DNA of 64,000 nt, taken from UBA1926 sp036732005. GTDB lineage: Bacteria > Planctomycetota > Phycisphaerae > Phycisphaerales > UBA1924. Under the pieces are notes generated by a model that had not been told where the DNA came from, made no database searches, and saw only the letters and a list, made by a program, of their open reading frames with translations. The stretch spans positions 124,001-188,000 of the forward strand of contig DAINDF010000007.1 of NCBI GenBank assembly GCA_036732005.1, read 5' to 3'. Positions within the stretch are counted from its first letter, which is position 1. Each line of letters opens with the position of its first letter. The position numbers and the translations under genes are program-made. Positions 56,386-64,000 of the stretch are shown piece by piece.

Positions 56386-57347
56386 GCGAGCACAGCCCCA
56401 TCCTCGCCCTCCGAGGTGTCCAACGCCTCCACAAGACCAAACAGGGCGAACGCGTCGGCGTCCACGAGGTCACCTTCGAGATCCCCCCCGGCCAATGGGC
56501 CGCGCTCCTCGGCCCCAACGGCAGCGGCAAGTCCACGCTGCTCCGCCTCATCGCCACCGCCGACTGGGCCCAGCGGGGCGAGATCGAACTCGCCGGCGTG
56601 CGTGTGCACCGGGGCTGGTCCACCGCCGAGAGAGACAAGGCCCGCCGATCGCTCGGCGTCGTCTTCCAGGCCCCGGCGCTCGACCCCTTGCTCACCGTCC
56701 GCGAGAACCTCGCCGCCGCCGCCTCGCTGCTGGGCCTGGCGGGCCGCGCCGCCTCCGATCGCGTCGAGCACCTCATGGCCCTCATGGACATCAGCGACCG
56801 TGCCCGCGATCTCGTCGGCCGGCTCAGCGGGGGCCTCAAGCGCCGCGCCGATCTCGCCCGCGCCATGCTCGGCTCGCCCCGCCTGCTCGTCCTCGACGAG
56901 CCCACCGTCGGGCTCGACCCCGACGCGAGGGGCCTGCTCCTGCGCGCCCTCCGCGAACTCCACGCCGGGGAATCCCCCCCCGCGATCCTGCACAGCACCC
57001 ACCTGACCGAGGAGGCCGAACAGGCCGACCGCGTCCTCTTCATGCACCGGGGCCGGATCGCCGCCGACGCCACCCCCGCCTCGCTCCGCGAGCAACTCGG
57101 CGAGCGCACGCTGATCCTCGAGGGCGACCCCGACGAGGCGACCCGCTGCCTCGCCTCGCTCGGGCTTGAACCGCGCCGCGCGGGCCCGACCCGCGTCATG
57201 GCCTCCGGCGACGAGCCCTCGCTCGAACGGGCCGCCGTCGAACTCAGCCGCACCGGGCGCTCGTTCTCCGTCGGCACGCCCACACTCGCCGACGCCTACT
57301 CCGCCCTCGTCGGCCGCGGGCTCTCCGACAACGGGGGAACGCCGTGA
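56382..57347 (+). CDS. ABC transporter ATP-binding protein
   Basis: 321 residues; drives an exporter with the permease gene that follows. Walker A LLGPNGSGKSTLLRL near residue 43, Q loop GVVFQAPALDPLLT, signature LSGGLKRRADLARAM, Walker B LLVLDEPTVGLD, and switch His in HSTHLTEEAEQ. The extra C-terminal 100 residues (RGRIAADATPASLREQLG and beyond) are typical of DrrA/CcmA-like exporters. ATGA overlap with the heme O synthase gene and GTGA overlap with the permease show tight translational coupling. Substrate unknown; the position suggests oxidase or haem assembly. Confidence 0.9.
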   Translation: MSEHSPILALRGVQRLHKTKQGERVGVHEVTFEIPPGQWAALLGPNGSGKSTLLRLIATADWAQRGEIELAGVRVHRGWSTAERDKARRSLGVVFQAPALDPLLTVRENLAAAASLLGLAGRAASDRVEHLMALMDISDRARDLVGRLSGGLKRRADLARAMLGSPRLLVLDEPTVGLDPDARGLLLRALRELHAGESPPAILHSTHLTEEAEQADRVLFMHRGRIAADATPASLREQLGERTLILEGDPDEATRCLASLGLEPRRAGPTRVMASGDEPSLERAAVELSRTGRSFSVGTPTLADAYSALVGRGLSDNGGTP

Positions 57348-58087
57348 ACGCCCTCGCCTGGCTCCTCCGACGCGAATTGATCCGGTTCCTCCGCCGGCCC
57401 AGCCAACTCGTCTCCACGCTCGCCACGCCGGTCGTTGTCTGGGCCTTCCTCGCCGCCGGCTTCGCCAACGCGACCACACAGGGAACCTACGCCGCCCACC
57501 TCGCCCCGGGCATGGCCATCCTCGTCGTCATGTTCTCCACCGTCTTCGTCGGCATGTCGCTCATCGAGGACCGGCACATGGGCTTCCTCCAGGGCGTCCT
57601 CGTCAGCCCCGCCCCAAGGTCCGCCATCGCCGGCGGAAAACTCGCCGCCGCGGCCCTCCTCGGCGCCATCCAGGGCATCCCCCTCCTCCTCGTCTCCCCC
57701 TTCCTCGGCGTCGAGACCTCCGCGCTCGGCCTCGCCGTCGCCTCCGCGGGCCTCATGCTCACCGCCGCCGCCGTCGGCGGGTTCGGCCTCGCCCTCGCCT
57801 GGTGGATCGATTCCTCCCGAGGCTACCACGGCCTGCTCACCACCCTCATCATGCCCCTCTGGCTCCTCAGCGGCTCACTCTTCCCCCGCGAGACCGCCGC
57901 CGGATGGATCGTGTTCATCGAGCAGATCAACCCCGTCGGCTGGTGCCGGACCACCATCGAGGCCGCCATGACCGGCTCGCTCCAGCACACCCCCTTCGCC
58001 GCGCTCGGGTGCGCCGCCTTCGCCGCCGCGGGCATCGCCGCCGCCGTCGCCACCCTCGGCAACGCCCCCCGAGCCTCGGAAGGGTGA
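57344..58087 (+). CDS. ABC-2 type transporter permease
   Basis: 247 residues, GTG start in a GTGA overlap with the ATPase gene. Six membrane segments: QLVSTLATPVVVWAFLAAGF, MAILVVMFSTVFVGMSLIED, AAAALLGAIQGIPLLLVSPF, LGLAVASAGLMLTAAAVGGF, GLLTTLIMPLWLLSGSLFPR and a last one near the C-terminus (AALGCAAFAAAGIAAAVATL). SRGYHGLLTTLIMPLWLLSG is the ABC-2 signature. It forms an exporter with the preceding ATPase. Similar ATPase-permease pairs stand between ctaB and SCO genes in several planctomycete-like clusters as I recall, which suggests a role in oxidase assembly. Confidence 0.88.
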   Translation: MNALAWLLRRELIRFLRRPSQLVSTLATPVVVWAFLAAGFANATTQGTYAAHLAPGMAILVVMFSTVFVGMSLIEDRHMGFLQGVLVSPAPRSAIAGGKLAAAALLGAIQGIPLLLVSPFLGVETSALGLAVASAGLMLTAAAVGGFGLALAWWIDSSRGYHGLLTTLIMPLWLLSGSLFPRETAAGWIVFIEQINPVGWCRTTIEAAMTGSLQHTPFAALGCAAFAAAGIAAAVATLGNAPRASEG

Positions 58088-58171
58088 CCCAGACCACCAT
58101 TCCCGCGGCCCGTCGCGGTCCGCGCCGCGTGCGCCGCCGCACGCACCCCGGCCCACGCCCTACCGTCCCCC

Positions 58172-58789
58172 GTGGCACTCCCCCGCGGCATCACGCCCGC
58201 GTTGATCGCCCTCGCCGCACTTCTTACGCCGGCATGCGGGCCCGATTACGCCGCCCCCGACCCCGGATACGAGAATTTCCGCGTCACCGGCTTCGAACTC
58301 GTTGATGAAAAGGGCGGCCCGGTCGACGCCTCCATCCTCGACAACCGCTTCACCGTCCTCGACTTCTTCTTCACCAACTGCCCCATCTATTGCCCCACGA
58401 TGGGCGCGGTCATGCGACGCGTGCAGGACGCCACCCAGGGCGACCACATCCGCCTGCTCAGCATCAGCGTGGACGGCGTCAACGACACCCCGGACGCGAT
58501 CGCCCGCTACGCACGCGACCTCGGCGCCGACCCCGCCCGATGGACCTTCCTCACCGGCCCACCCGAGCGGACCCGCGCCCTCGCCGAGGAACAACTCAAG
58601 CTCGGCGTCACCATCAACAAAGGCCAGCAGGTCGCCCTCCCGAGCGGCGGCACCATGGACTTCATCGACCACCCGACCAGGCTCATCCTCATCGGGCCCG
58701 ACCGCCGCGTCCTCGGCATGTACTCATACGCCCGGGAGGATGAGATCCAGTTGCTCATCCAGCGACTGCGCCGCCTCCCCGCGCCCTGA
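58172..58789 (+). CDS. SCO1/SenC family copper chaperone lipoprotein
   Basis: 205 residues from a GTG. Lipoprotein signal with Cys near residue 22 (ALLTPACGP). The thioredoxin-like fold has VLDFFFTNCPIYCPTMGAVM, the copper-binding CxxxC (near Cys70 and Cys74), and the distal His in DFIDHPTRLILIGP (near 168). SCO proteins deliver copper to the CuA site of cytochrome oxidase. Together with heme O synthase and the ABC pair upstream it forms an oxidase-maturation cluster; the oxidase subunits are not in the window. Its 3' end overlaps a small minus-strand frame. Confidence 0.92.
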   Translation: MALPRGITPALIALAALLTPACGPDYAAPDPGYENFRVTGFELVDEKGGPVDASILDNRFTVLDFFFTNCPIYCPTMGAVMRRVQDATQGDHIRLLSISVDGVNDTPDAIARYARDLGADPARWTFLTGPPERTRALAEEQLKLGVTINKGQQVALPSGGTMDFIDHPTRLILIGPDRRVLGMYSYAREDEIQLLIQRLRRLPAP

Positions 58790-58945
58790 AACGAGCGAAA
58801 GATCCACCGCCGCCGCCAGACGCATCGACCCGAGCCTCCGGGGCTCGATCTCCACCCGCTCCGCGATCGCTTCGATCAGCCCCACCCTGGCTCGCTTCTT
58901 CGAAGCCGCGGCCTCCGACGATACCGCCTCACTCCGCCCGTCCAT
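58724..58945 (-). CDS. possible small protein coupled to the ECF sigma gene
   Basis: 73-residue open frame whose ATG (58945) overlaps the sigma factor's end by 17 bp on the same strand. It reads MDGRSEAVSSEAAASKKRAR then VGLIEAIAERVEIEPRRLGS and ends DEQLDLILPGV. The position after an ECF sigma gene would fit a small regulator, but it has no recognisable anti-sigma motif and overlaps the SCO1 gene by 66 bp on the other strand. It may be spurious. Confidence 0.3.
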   Translation of the reverse strand: MDGRSEAVSSEAAASKKRARVGLIEAIAERVEIEPRRLGSMRLAAAVDLSLVSGRGEAAQSLDEQLDLILPGV

Positions 58946-59441
58946 ACGCCCCCTCCTGCACCGCGCTGCGGAGCCGCTCAACGCCCCGGTACCGCCAGTT
59001 GTTCACATCCGTGATCTTGACCCCCATCGACGCCGCCGCCTGCTTGTACGACAGCCCCCGAAGCGTCACCAGCTCCACCGCCTGCCGCTCGCGATCATCC
59101 AGCCCCCCCACCGCCCGACGGATCGCCTCCGTGGGACGGTCGATGCCAGGCTCGGCCTCCCGCCCCGCGGCGCGGCATGCCTCCGCGGAGGCCGCGTGCC
59201 GCGCGAAACGACGCTCCGAATCATGCCGCCGACGCATCAGGTTCTTGGCGATCTGAATCAGGTACCCGGGACGGATCTCACGCGACGCAAGGTCGGGCAA
59301 GCGGAGCAACCGCGCGAACACCTCCTGCGCGATGTCCTCCGCCGCCGACGCGTCGAGCGACCGCTTCGCGAACCGGTACACGAGTTCGTAGTGTTGCTCA
59401 AAGAGTGCGAGCAGCACACCCGGGCGTGGATCCGACGGCAT
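58929..59441 (-). CDS. ECF RNA polymerase sigma factor
   Basis: 170 residues, ATG 59441 with GGGAGG upstream. Region 2: LLALFEQHYELVYRFAKRSL, DASAAEDIAQEVFARLLRLP, REIRPGYLIQIAKNLMRRRH. Region 4: VGGLDDRERQAVELVTLRGL, SYKQAAASMGVKITDVNNWR. It resembles the planctomycete-type ECF factors without an adjacent zinc anti-sigma. Upstream, between 59442 and 59644, a 46-codon frame (59491-59631) is visible, not convincing as a gene. How it is controlled is not visible. Confidence 0.88.
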   Translation of the reverse strand: MPSDPRPGVLLALFEQHYELVYRFAKRSLDASAAEDIAQEVFARLLRLPDLASREIRPGYLIQIAKNLMRRRHDSERRFARHAASAEACRAAGREAEPGIDRPTEAIRRAVGGLDDRERQAVELVTLRGLSYKQAAASMGVKITDVNNWRYRGVERLRSAVQEGAYGRAE

Positions 59442-59644
59442 GTCGAGACCTCCCACCGCAGAGGCCGGGCCCAGCCTCCGCCAACGGTCGTCATCGCGGC
59501 CACGGCTCCGGAAAGCCGACCGCCTTGTCGGCCCCCGTTCCCGCCGGTGTCTGGATCTCCCCGGAACGCAGGGTCAGGGTCGAGCGACCCGTCGCGTGAA
59601 CATAAACTCGCCCGCCACGCGATACAAGCATCCTGTTCCAAGAA

Positions 59645-60670
59645 TCATTCGAAAATGACGAGGTCCGCCCGAACCTCGCACCGAAGCCCCCCAAAACAAA
59701 GGGTTTTCGGCGAGCCCTCCCCGCTCCGCACCGCGCGAACCCATGATGAGATGGCTCGCTCCCCCACCCGGTCCAGGCGATGCCCCCCCCGAACCGTGTG
59801 GTGAACCAGCACCAACAACTCCCCCAGCACCGCCGCCGGCTCACCCCGCAGCGCCGACCGCGCGAACGACAACCGCCCCCCCTCCAGCCTCGCCGAATCC
59901 AGCAGCGCCGAAGCCCGGGCGACCAGCGCCGCGTGCGCCGACGCCTGCACCGAAGCCGCACGCACCGCGCGGTGCGCCGCCTCCGGCTCGACCGACGCCA
60001 GCGCAGGCAGCACCCGCGCCCGCAGCGCCGCCCGCAGCCGAGACTCGTCGCGATTCGTCCCGTCCTCGGCCCAAGCCCACCCGCAGCGGCGGCAGAGCTC
60101 GCGCGCCTCCTCGCGCGTCGCCACCAGCATCGGGCGCACCAGCACGAGCCCCGTCCCCCCCAACGCGCGCGCCGGGCGGATCCCCGACAACCCCCGGGGC
60201 CCCGCCCCGCGCAGCAGCCGCATGAGCACCGTCTCGAGCTGGTCATCCGCGTGATGCCCCGTCGCAACGAACCTCAGCCCGCACGCCGACGCCAGGTCGG
60301 CCAGCGCCCGCTCGCGCGCGCGCCGAGCGTTCGCCTCGGCGTTGCCCCCCGCTGACGCGACCCGCGCCTCGCCCTCGACGAACTCCAGCCCCAGCGCCCT
60401 CGCGAGCTCCGCCGCCCGGTCCCGGTCGGCCCGCGCCTCGGCCGGGGGCCGCAGGTCGTGCACCACATGGGCCACCACCGGCGCCGGAGCGACCGTCGCC
60501 AGCGCCAGCACCAGCGCCGACGAATCGGCCCCACCCGAGCAGGCGACCAGCGTCCGACGGTCCGAATCCCGGACCGCCGTTCCACCGGCCAGCGTCCGCC
60601 ACCTGCCCACCACGCGGCGGACGACCGGATCCTTCCGACTCGGGAGTTGCACGGGCCCGGCGTTCGGCAT
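59645..60670 (-). CDS. tilS: tRNA(Ile)-lysidine synthase
   Basis: Modifies C34 of tRNA-Ile(CAU) to lysidine, so that AUA is read as Ile; normally essential. 341 residues. The PP-loop ATP motif LVACSGGADSSALVLAL (Ser45 to Ser50) and the conserved block RERALADLASACGLRFVATG followed by HHADDQLETVLMRLLRG are clear. KxxRxxxR-type contacts appear in DGTNRDESRLRAALRARVLP. The C-terminal tRNA-binding extension is short. Its ATG is only 14 bp from the divergent start codon at 60685. Confidence 0.93.
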   Translation of the reverse strand: MPNAGPVQLPSRKDPVVRRVVGRWRTLAGGTAVRDSDRRTLVACSGGADSSALVLALATVAPAPVVAHVVHDLRPPAEARADRDRAAELARALGLEFVEGEARVASAGGNAEANARRARERALADLASACGLRFVATGHHADDQLETVLMRLLRGAGPRGLSGIRPARALGGTGLVLVRPMLVATREEARELCRRCGWAWAEDGTNRDESRLRAALRARVLPALASVEPEAAHRAVRAASVQASAHAALVARASALLDSARLEGGRLSFARSALRGEPAAVLGELLVLVHHTVRGGHRLDRVGERAISSWVRAVRSGEGSPKTLCFGGLRCEVRADLVIFE

Positions 60671-60684
60671 GGTTTCATCGTACG

Positions 60685-61440
60685 ATGACCCCGATGCCCG
60701 CCCTCGTGCGCACGGAAGAGCCCGAGACCGCCAAGATCGCGGAGCCCCCGATCCAGCCGCCGCGGGAGGAGCCCATCGGCCCCCCGCCGCCGACCGCGGA
60801 AGAGATCGCCGCCGCCCGCGCCGCGGAGGAAGCCGCCCTCACCCAGGTCGAACTCCAGAAGGACGAAGCACGCGAATCGGCGGCCGCGCCCGCCCGCACC
60901 CCCTTCGGGTTCTTCGGGGGCGGGGGGCTGACCGGAACGGACCTCCTCCCGGGCCTCCTGATGACCGGGGGCGTGCTGCTGATGCTCTTCATCCTGATGC
61001 GCCGGCTCTGGCACCGCCGCGGCGACCCCCGCCGCCCGGGGGACCAGACCCCGCAGGAGCGGATCGCGGCGATCCGCGCGCGCGCCCAGGACCGCGCCGA
61101 CATCGAGGCGTTCAAGGTCGATGCCCACGAGTTCACCCGCCGCCTCGCCGCGATGCTCGACGGCAAGGCCGAACGCCTCGAACAACTGATCGTCGAGGCC
61201 GAGGAGAAGATCGGGACGCTCCGGGAACTCCAATCGCGCGACCCCGGGCGATCCGCCCGCGCCGCGCCCGCCGCCCCGCCCCGCCCGGGCCCCATCGACC
61301 CCGGGCCCGCCAGCCCCGCCGACAGCGTGCACGAACGCATCTACCGCCTCGCCGACGCGGGGATGAGCGCGATCGAGATCGCGCGGCAGACCGGCCAGCC
61401 CACGGGCCAGATCGAACTCATCCTCGCCCTGCGCGGCTAG
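60685..61440 (+). CDS. membrane protein with C-terminal helix-turn-helix-like (DUF6115-type) motif
   Basis: 251 residues. A Pro/Glu-rich N-terminus (1-75), one membrane segment near residues 90-112 (LLPGLLMTGGVLLMLFILMR), then a basic and coiled-coil cytoplasmic part (HEFTRRLAAMLDGKAERLEQLIVEAEEKIG). The last 35 residues (ERIYRLADAGMSAIEIARQT followed by GQPTGQIELILALR) resemble the small helix-turn-helix of DUF6115/DUF2802 proteins. Function unknown. Its ATG is 14 bp from the tilS start codon on the other strand; rlmE follows on the same strand. Confidence 0.7.
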   Translation: MTPMPALVRTEEPETAKIAEPPIQPPREEPIGPPPPTAEEIAAARAAEEAALTQVELQKDEARESAAAPARTPFGFFGGGGLTGTDLLPGLLMTGGVLLMLFILMRRLWHRRGDPRRPGDQTPQERIAAIRARAQDRADIEAFKVDAHEFTRRLAAMLDGKAERLEQLIVEAEEKIGTLRELQSRDPGRSARAAPAAPPRPGPIDPGPASPADSVHERIYRLADAGMSAIEIARQTGQPTGQIELILALRG

Positions 61441-61487
61441 GCTCCCCGGGGCCCGACCCCGCCGTGCCCGGGACGGTGGTTCAGACC

Positions 61488-62117
61488 ATGGCGCGACGCA
61501 CCCTCCACGACCGGTACTTCAAGCAGGCCAAGCGCGAGGGATACCTCGCGCGCTCGGCGTACAAGCTCATCGAGCTCGACGACAAGCGCAAGCTCCTCCG
61601 CCCCGGGCAGACGGTGCTGGACCTAGGCTGCGCCCCGGGGTCCTGGCTGCAGGTCGCCGCCGAGCGCGTCGGGCCCGAGGGCCGGGTCGTCGGCATCGAT
61701 CTCCAGCCGGTCGGCGGGTCGTTCGGGCCCAATGTGCGCACCATCCAGGGCGATTTCACCCAGACCCCCGCGGCGGCGCTGCTGCCCGGGGGGACACTCG
61801 CGGATGTTGTGCTCTCCGACATGGCGCCGAACACCTCGGGGCACGGCGACCACTTCCGCTCCATCCGCCTCTGCGAAGCGATCGTGGACGCGCTGCCGGC
61901 CCTGCTCAAGCCGGGCGGGTCGCTGGTCATGAAGGTCTTCGAGGGCGAGGCGTTCCCCCCGCTGATCGAGCGGCTTCGCGTCGACTTCGGCGATGTCAAG
62001 ATCCTCAAGCCGAACGCGACCCGCGAGATGTCCCGCGAGACTTATGTCACCGCGAAACGCTACCGCCCGCGCCGCGGGGCCCAGTCGCCGATCCCCGCGC
62101 CGGAGGCCGCGCCGTGA
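61488..62117 (+). CDS. rlmE: 23S rRNA 2'-O-ribose U2552 methyltransferase (FtsJ/RrmJ)
   Basis: Methylates U2552 of 23S rRNA with S-adenosylmethionine during 50S maturation. 209 residues from the ATG at 61488. Start of the fold: YFKQAKREGYLARSAYKLIE (first catalytic Lys). SAM motif: TVLDLGCAPGSWLQVAAERV. Then DVVLSDMAPNTSGHGDHF (Asp), LVMKVFEGEAF (Lys) and SRETYVTAKRY (Glu), completing the K-D-K-E tetrad. The stop codon overlaps the GTG of the BatA-like gene. A longer frame upstream is a shadow of the preceding gene. Confidence 0.95.
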   Translation: MARRTLHDRYFKQAKREGYLARSAYKLIELDDKRKLLRPGQTVLDLGCAPGSWLQVAAERVGPEGRVVGIDLQPVGGSFGPNVRTIQGDFTQTPAAALLPGGTLADVVLSDMAPNTSGHGDHFRSIRLCEAIVDALPALLKPGGSLVMKVFEGEAFPPLIERLRVDFGDVKILKPNATREMSRETYVTAKRYRPRRGAQSPIPAPEAAP

Positions 62118-64000
62118 CGCTGCTCGCGCCGGGCGCGCTGGCGCTGGCGGCGGCGCTGACCGTGCCCCCGCTCATCGTGTTCTACCTGCTCAAACTCAGG
62201 CGCCGCCCCCTCCGCGTGACCTCGACGATGCTCTGGGAGCAGGCGGCCCATGACCTCCAGGTCAACATCCCGTTCCGCTGGATCCGCCCGAGCTGGCTGC
62301 TCCTGCTGCACACGCTCATCCTCGCCCTCCTGCTCATCGCCGTCGGCAGGCCCGCGGTCGAGGCCGGCGGCACGCGGGCCTCGAGCGTGTTCGTCCTGCT
62401 CGACCGCTCGGCCTCAATGAACGCACGCGACATGCCCGACGGAGGTACACGCCTCGACGCGGCGAAACGCCTCGCCGCGTCGGCCGTCGAACGCCTCGCC
62501 CGCGGGGCAAGCCCCCCGGAGTTCACGCTGGTCACCTTCGCCGCCGGCGCCGAGGTCGTGGCTCCCCCGACGCGCGACTCCTCCCGCTTCGCCACCCTGA
62601 TCAACGCGGTCGAGCCGACCGACCAGCCGGGCCGGCCCTCCGAGGCGCTGGCCCTCGTGCGTTCGCTGACCACGGGAGCGGGCGACGAGGACGAGTCCGA
62701 GGCTTCGGCCCCCCTCCGCCTGCTCGTCTCGGACGGGGGTGCGCTCGACACCCGCACGCTCGCCTCGGGCGAACCGACGCGGGTCGAACGGGTTGAGCCC
62801 ATCTCGCCCCGGCCTCCGAACGCCGGGATCGTCGCGTTCTCCGTCGAACGAGACCCCGCGTCGCCCGAGATGGTCGGCGTGTTCGTGCGCCTGCTCAACG
62901 CGGGCCCCGACGAGGTCGCCGCCCCCCTCGCCGTGCGGCTTGACGACACGCCCGTGGAGCGAAGGGCGGCGACGATCCCCGCGGCGGGCGCCGAGCCCGG
63001 GGAGTCGGTGGAGACCTTCCGCTTCCGCAGCGATCTCGGCGGCCTCCTGACCGTGACGCTCGAGCACGAGGACGCGCTCGAGGCCGACGACCGCGTCGCG
63101 GCGGTGCTTCCCCCCTTCGAGCGTCCCGCGACGCTGCTCGTCGTGCCGGCGCCGGCGGACGGCAAGGCCCCCGCCTCCACCCGCGACCTCGCCGACCCGT
63201 TCCTCTTGGATGTCCTTGAGGCGATCGGGACGGCGGGCCTCCGCGTGGTCGACGCCGACCGTTTCGCCCGGAGCGGCGGCTCGGCCCTTGAAGGATTCGG
63301 CCTGATCGTGTTCGACCGCGTCGCGCCCCTCGAGGCCCCGGCCCGCCCCACGCTCTCGTTCGGGGCGGCCTGGCCCGGGCTCGGGGACGCGACGCCGATC
63401 CCTGCGCAAGACGCGGGGCGGACGGGCGTGCTCGCCTGGGACCGGGCCCACCCGGTGATGCGCGATGTCGTGCTCGACTCGGTCCTCGTCGCGGACCGGT
63501 TCAGCCTGCCCGAGGACGACGCCGAGCTTGGCGACGGCGCCCGGGTGAGCCGGAGAACGCTCGCCCGCGGGGCGACCGGCCCTCTGATCGTCGAGATCGA
63601 CGACGCCGGGACGCCGCGCCTCGTCGTAGGTTTCGCGCTCGAGCAGTCGAACTGGCCGGTGCATTTCAGTTTTCCGATCTTCATGCTCAACGCGTTCGAC
63701 CGGCTCGTGCCGGGCTCGGACCGCGGCGTCTGGTTCGACACCGCGACCGAGGCGGTGCTGCGGCTGGAACGGCCCGCCCGCGAGGTGCGCCTCGAGGGGC
63801 CCGTGCCGCGGACGATCAACGCCCCGGGCGAGGAGGGATCGGCGGCGATCCCCCTCGGGACGCCGACCCGCGCCGGCGTCTACACCGCATTCGCGAATGG
63901 GCAGACCCAGCGCCTCGCGGTGAACCTGCTGGACCCGGGCGAGTCGTCGTTGGCCTGGGGAGATCAGGAAGAGGCGGAGGGCGCCGCCGCAAGGGGCCCC
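62114..64000 (+). CDS. BatA-like membrane protein with von Willebrand A domain (partial, runs off the window)
   Basis: The frame is open from the GTG at 62114 (GTGA overlap with rlmE) to the last base, 629 codons so far. N-terminus LLAPGALALAAALTVPPLIV with the BatA-type continuation FYLLKLRRRPLRVTSTMLWE, then a second membrane segment (LLLLHTLILALLLIAVGRPA). The VWA domain starts VFVLLDRSASMNARD, with the metal-site DxSxS intact, and goes to about residue 230. A long beta-rich part follows (SDLGGLLTVTLEHEDALEAD, PRLVVGFALEQSNWPVHFSF). The layout matches the aerotolerance-like N-terminal/VWA proteins of MoxR-AAA gene clusters in planctomycetes; those partners would lie beyond the window. The end is not seen. 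Confidence 0.85.
   Translation, partial: MTLLAPGALALAAALTVPPLIVFYLLKLRRRPLRVTSTMLWEQAAHDLQVNIPFRWIRPSWLLLLHTLILALLLIAVGRPAVEAGGTRASSVFVLLDRSASMNARDMPDGGTRLDAAKRLAASAVERLARGASPPEFTLVTFAAGAEVVAPPTRDSSRFATLINAVEPTDQPGRPSEALALVRSLTTGAGDEDESEASAPLRLLVSDGGALDTRTLASGEPTRVERVEPISPRPPNAGIVAFSVERDPASPEMVGVFVRLLNAGPDEVAAPLAVRLDDTPVERRAATIPAAGAEPGESVETFRFRSDLGGLLTVTLEHEDALEADDRVAAVLPPFERPATLLVVPAPADGKAPASTRDLADPFLLDVLEAIGTAGLRVVDADRFARSGGSALEGFGLIVFDRVAPLEAPARPTLSFGAAWPGLGDATPIPAQDAGRTGVLAWDRAHPVMRDVVLDSVLVADRFSLPEDDAELGDGARVSRRTLARGATGPLIVEIDDAGTPRLVVGFALEQSNWPVHFSFPIFMLNAFDRLVPGSDRGVWFDTATEAVLRLERPAREVRLEGPVPRTINAPGEEGSAAIPLGTPTRAGVYTAFANGQTQRLAVNLLDPGESSLAWGDQEEAEGAAARGP

Noticed and set aside
59491..59631. 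46-codon minus-strand frame between the ECF sigma gene and tilS
   Set aside because: No ribosome binding site, no recognised domain; the length is expected by chance in this DNA.

Overview
The window is 64 kb of GC-rich DNA (mostly about 65-70% G+C by eye), probably a scaffold from a metagenome or draft assembly of a planctomycete of the Phycisphaerae type. The signs are: secreted proteins ending in paired GC-type dockerin-like repeats (CotH protein at 11.8-14.9 kb; protein at 23.1-24.4 kb); PEP-CTERM-like tails; a pseudopilin with an H-X9-DG motif; an ECF sigma factor beside a Ser/Thr kinase; and several families of palindromic repeats, two of which sit inside genes. The scaffold has one 100-N gap (2548-2647) and what looks like unremoved Illumina adapter sequence (3063-3101). 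Both break one gene.

Layout. 0-11.7 kb: murA; the broken repeat-rich membrane gene; a CE6/SGNH esterase; class I aldolase; purB with a palindromic insertion and a low-GC middle; a DUF2089 regulator with a small membrane protein; a pseudopilin; ffh. 11.8-24.4 kb: envelope and signalling genes, namely the CotH/lamin-tail/dockerin protein, a PEP-CTERM-like protein, a split Aer-like pair (PAS protein plus soluble MCP), a DUF2959 lipoprotein, a LamG protein with a degenerate phosphoesterase domain, a Ser/Thr kinase and its ECF sigma factor, an array of two-hairpin repeats, and a second dockerin protein. 24.8-34.5 kb: carA diverging from priA, murD, a YdjY-like lipoprotein, small membrane proteins, a methyltransferase and lepA. 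34.5-39.6 kb: a K+ channel, a frameshifted DUF4236 gene, a DUF3313 lipoprotein, a YkgJ-type protein, a cupin, and a beta-propeller lectin-like gene lying between two direct repeats of about 216 bp.

39.6-43.0 kb is the most accessory-looking part. A low-GC AbiU2-like gene, a duplicated 3' end of the acyl-CoA mutase gene, and a hepT-mntA toxin-antitoxin pair lie directly downstream of the mutase. 43.1-47.7 kb: a FAS1 protein, an ECF sigma factor (SigK type), an RskA-type anti-sigma, a stand-alone CarH-like cobalamin-binding protein and a 3-hydroxyacyl-CoA dehydrogenase. 47.8-50.9 kb: a PEP-CTERM protein, recX, trpB with a charged tail, and tRNA-Arg(UCU). 51.0-54.1 kb: a LysM/peptidoglycan-binding protein followed by a HET-C-like protein that ends in a peptidoglycan-binding domain, a possible secreted effector pair. 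54.1-64 kb: a secreted endonuclease/exonuclease/phosphatase protein; a haem-copper oxidase maturation cluster (heme O synthase, ABC ATPase and permease, SCO1); an ECF sigma factor; tilS; a membrane HTH-like protein; rlmE; and the first 629 codons of a BatA/VWA protein that runs off the end.

All calls come from reading the sequence and from memory of protein families. No database search was run, so family names are recognitions rather than computed hits.
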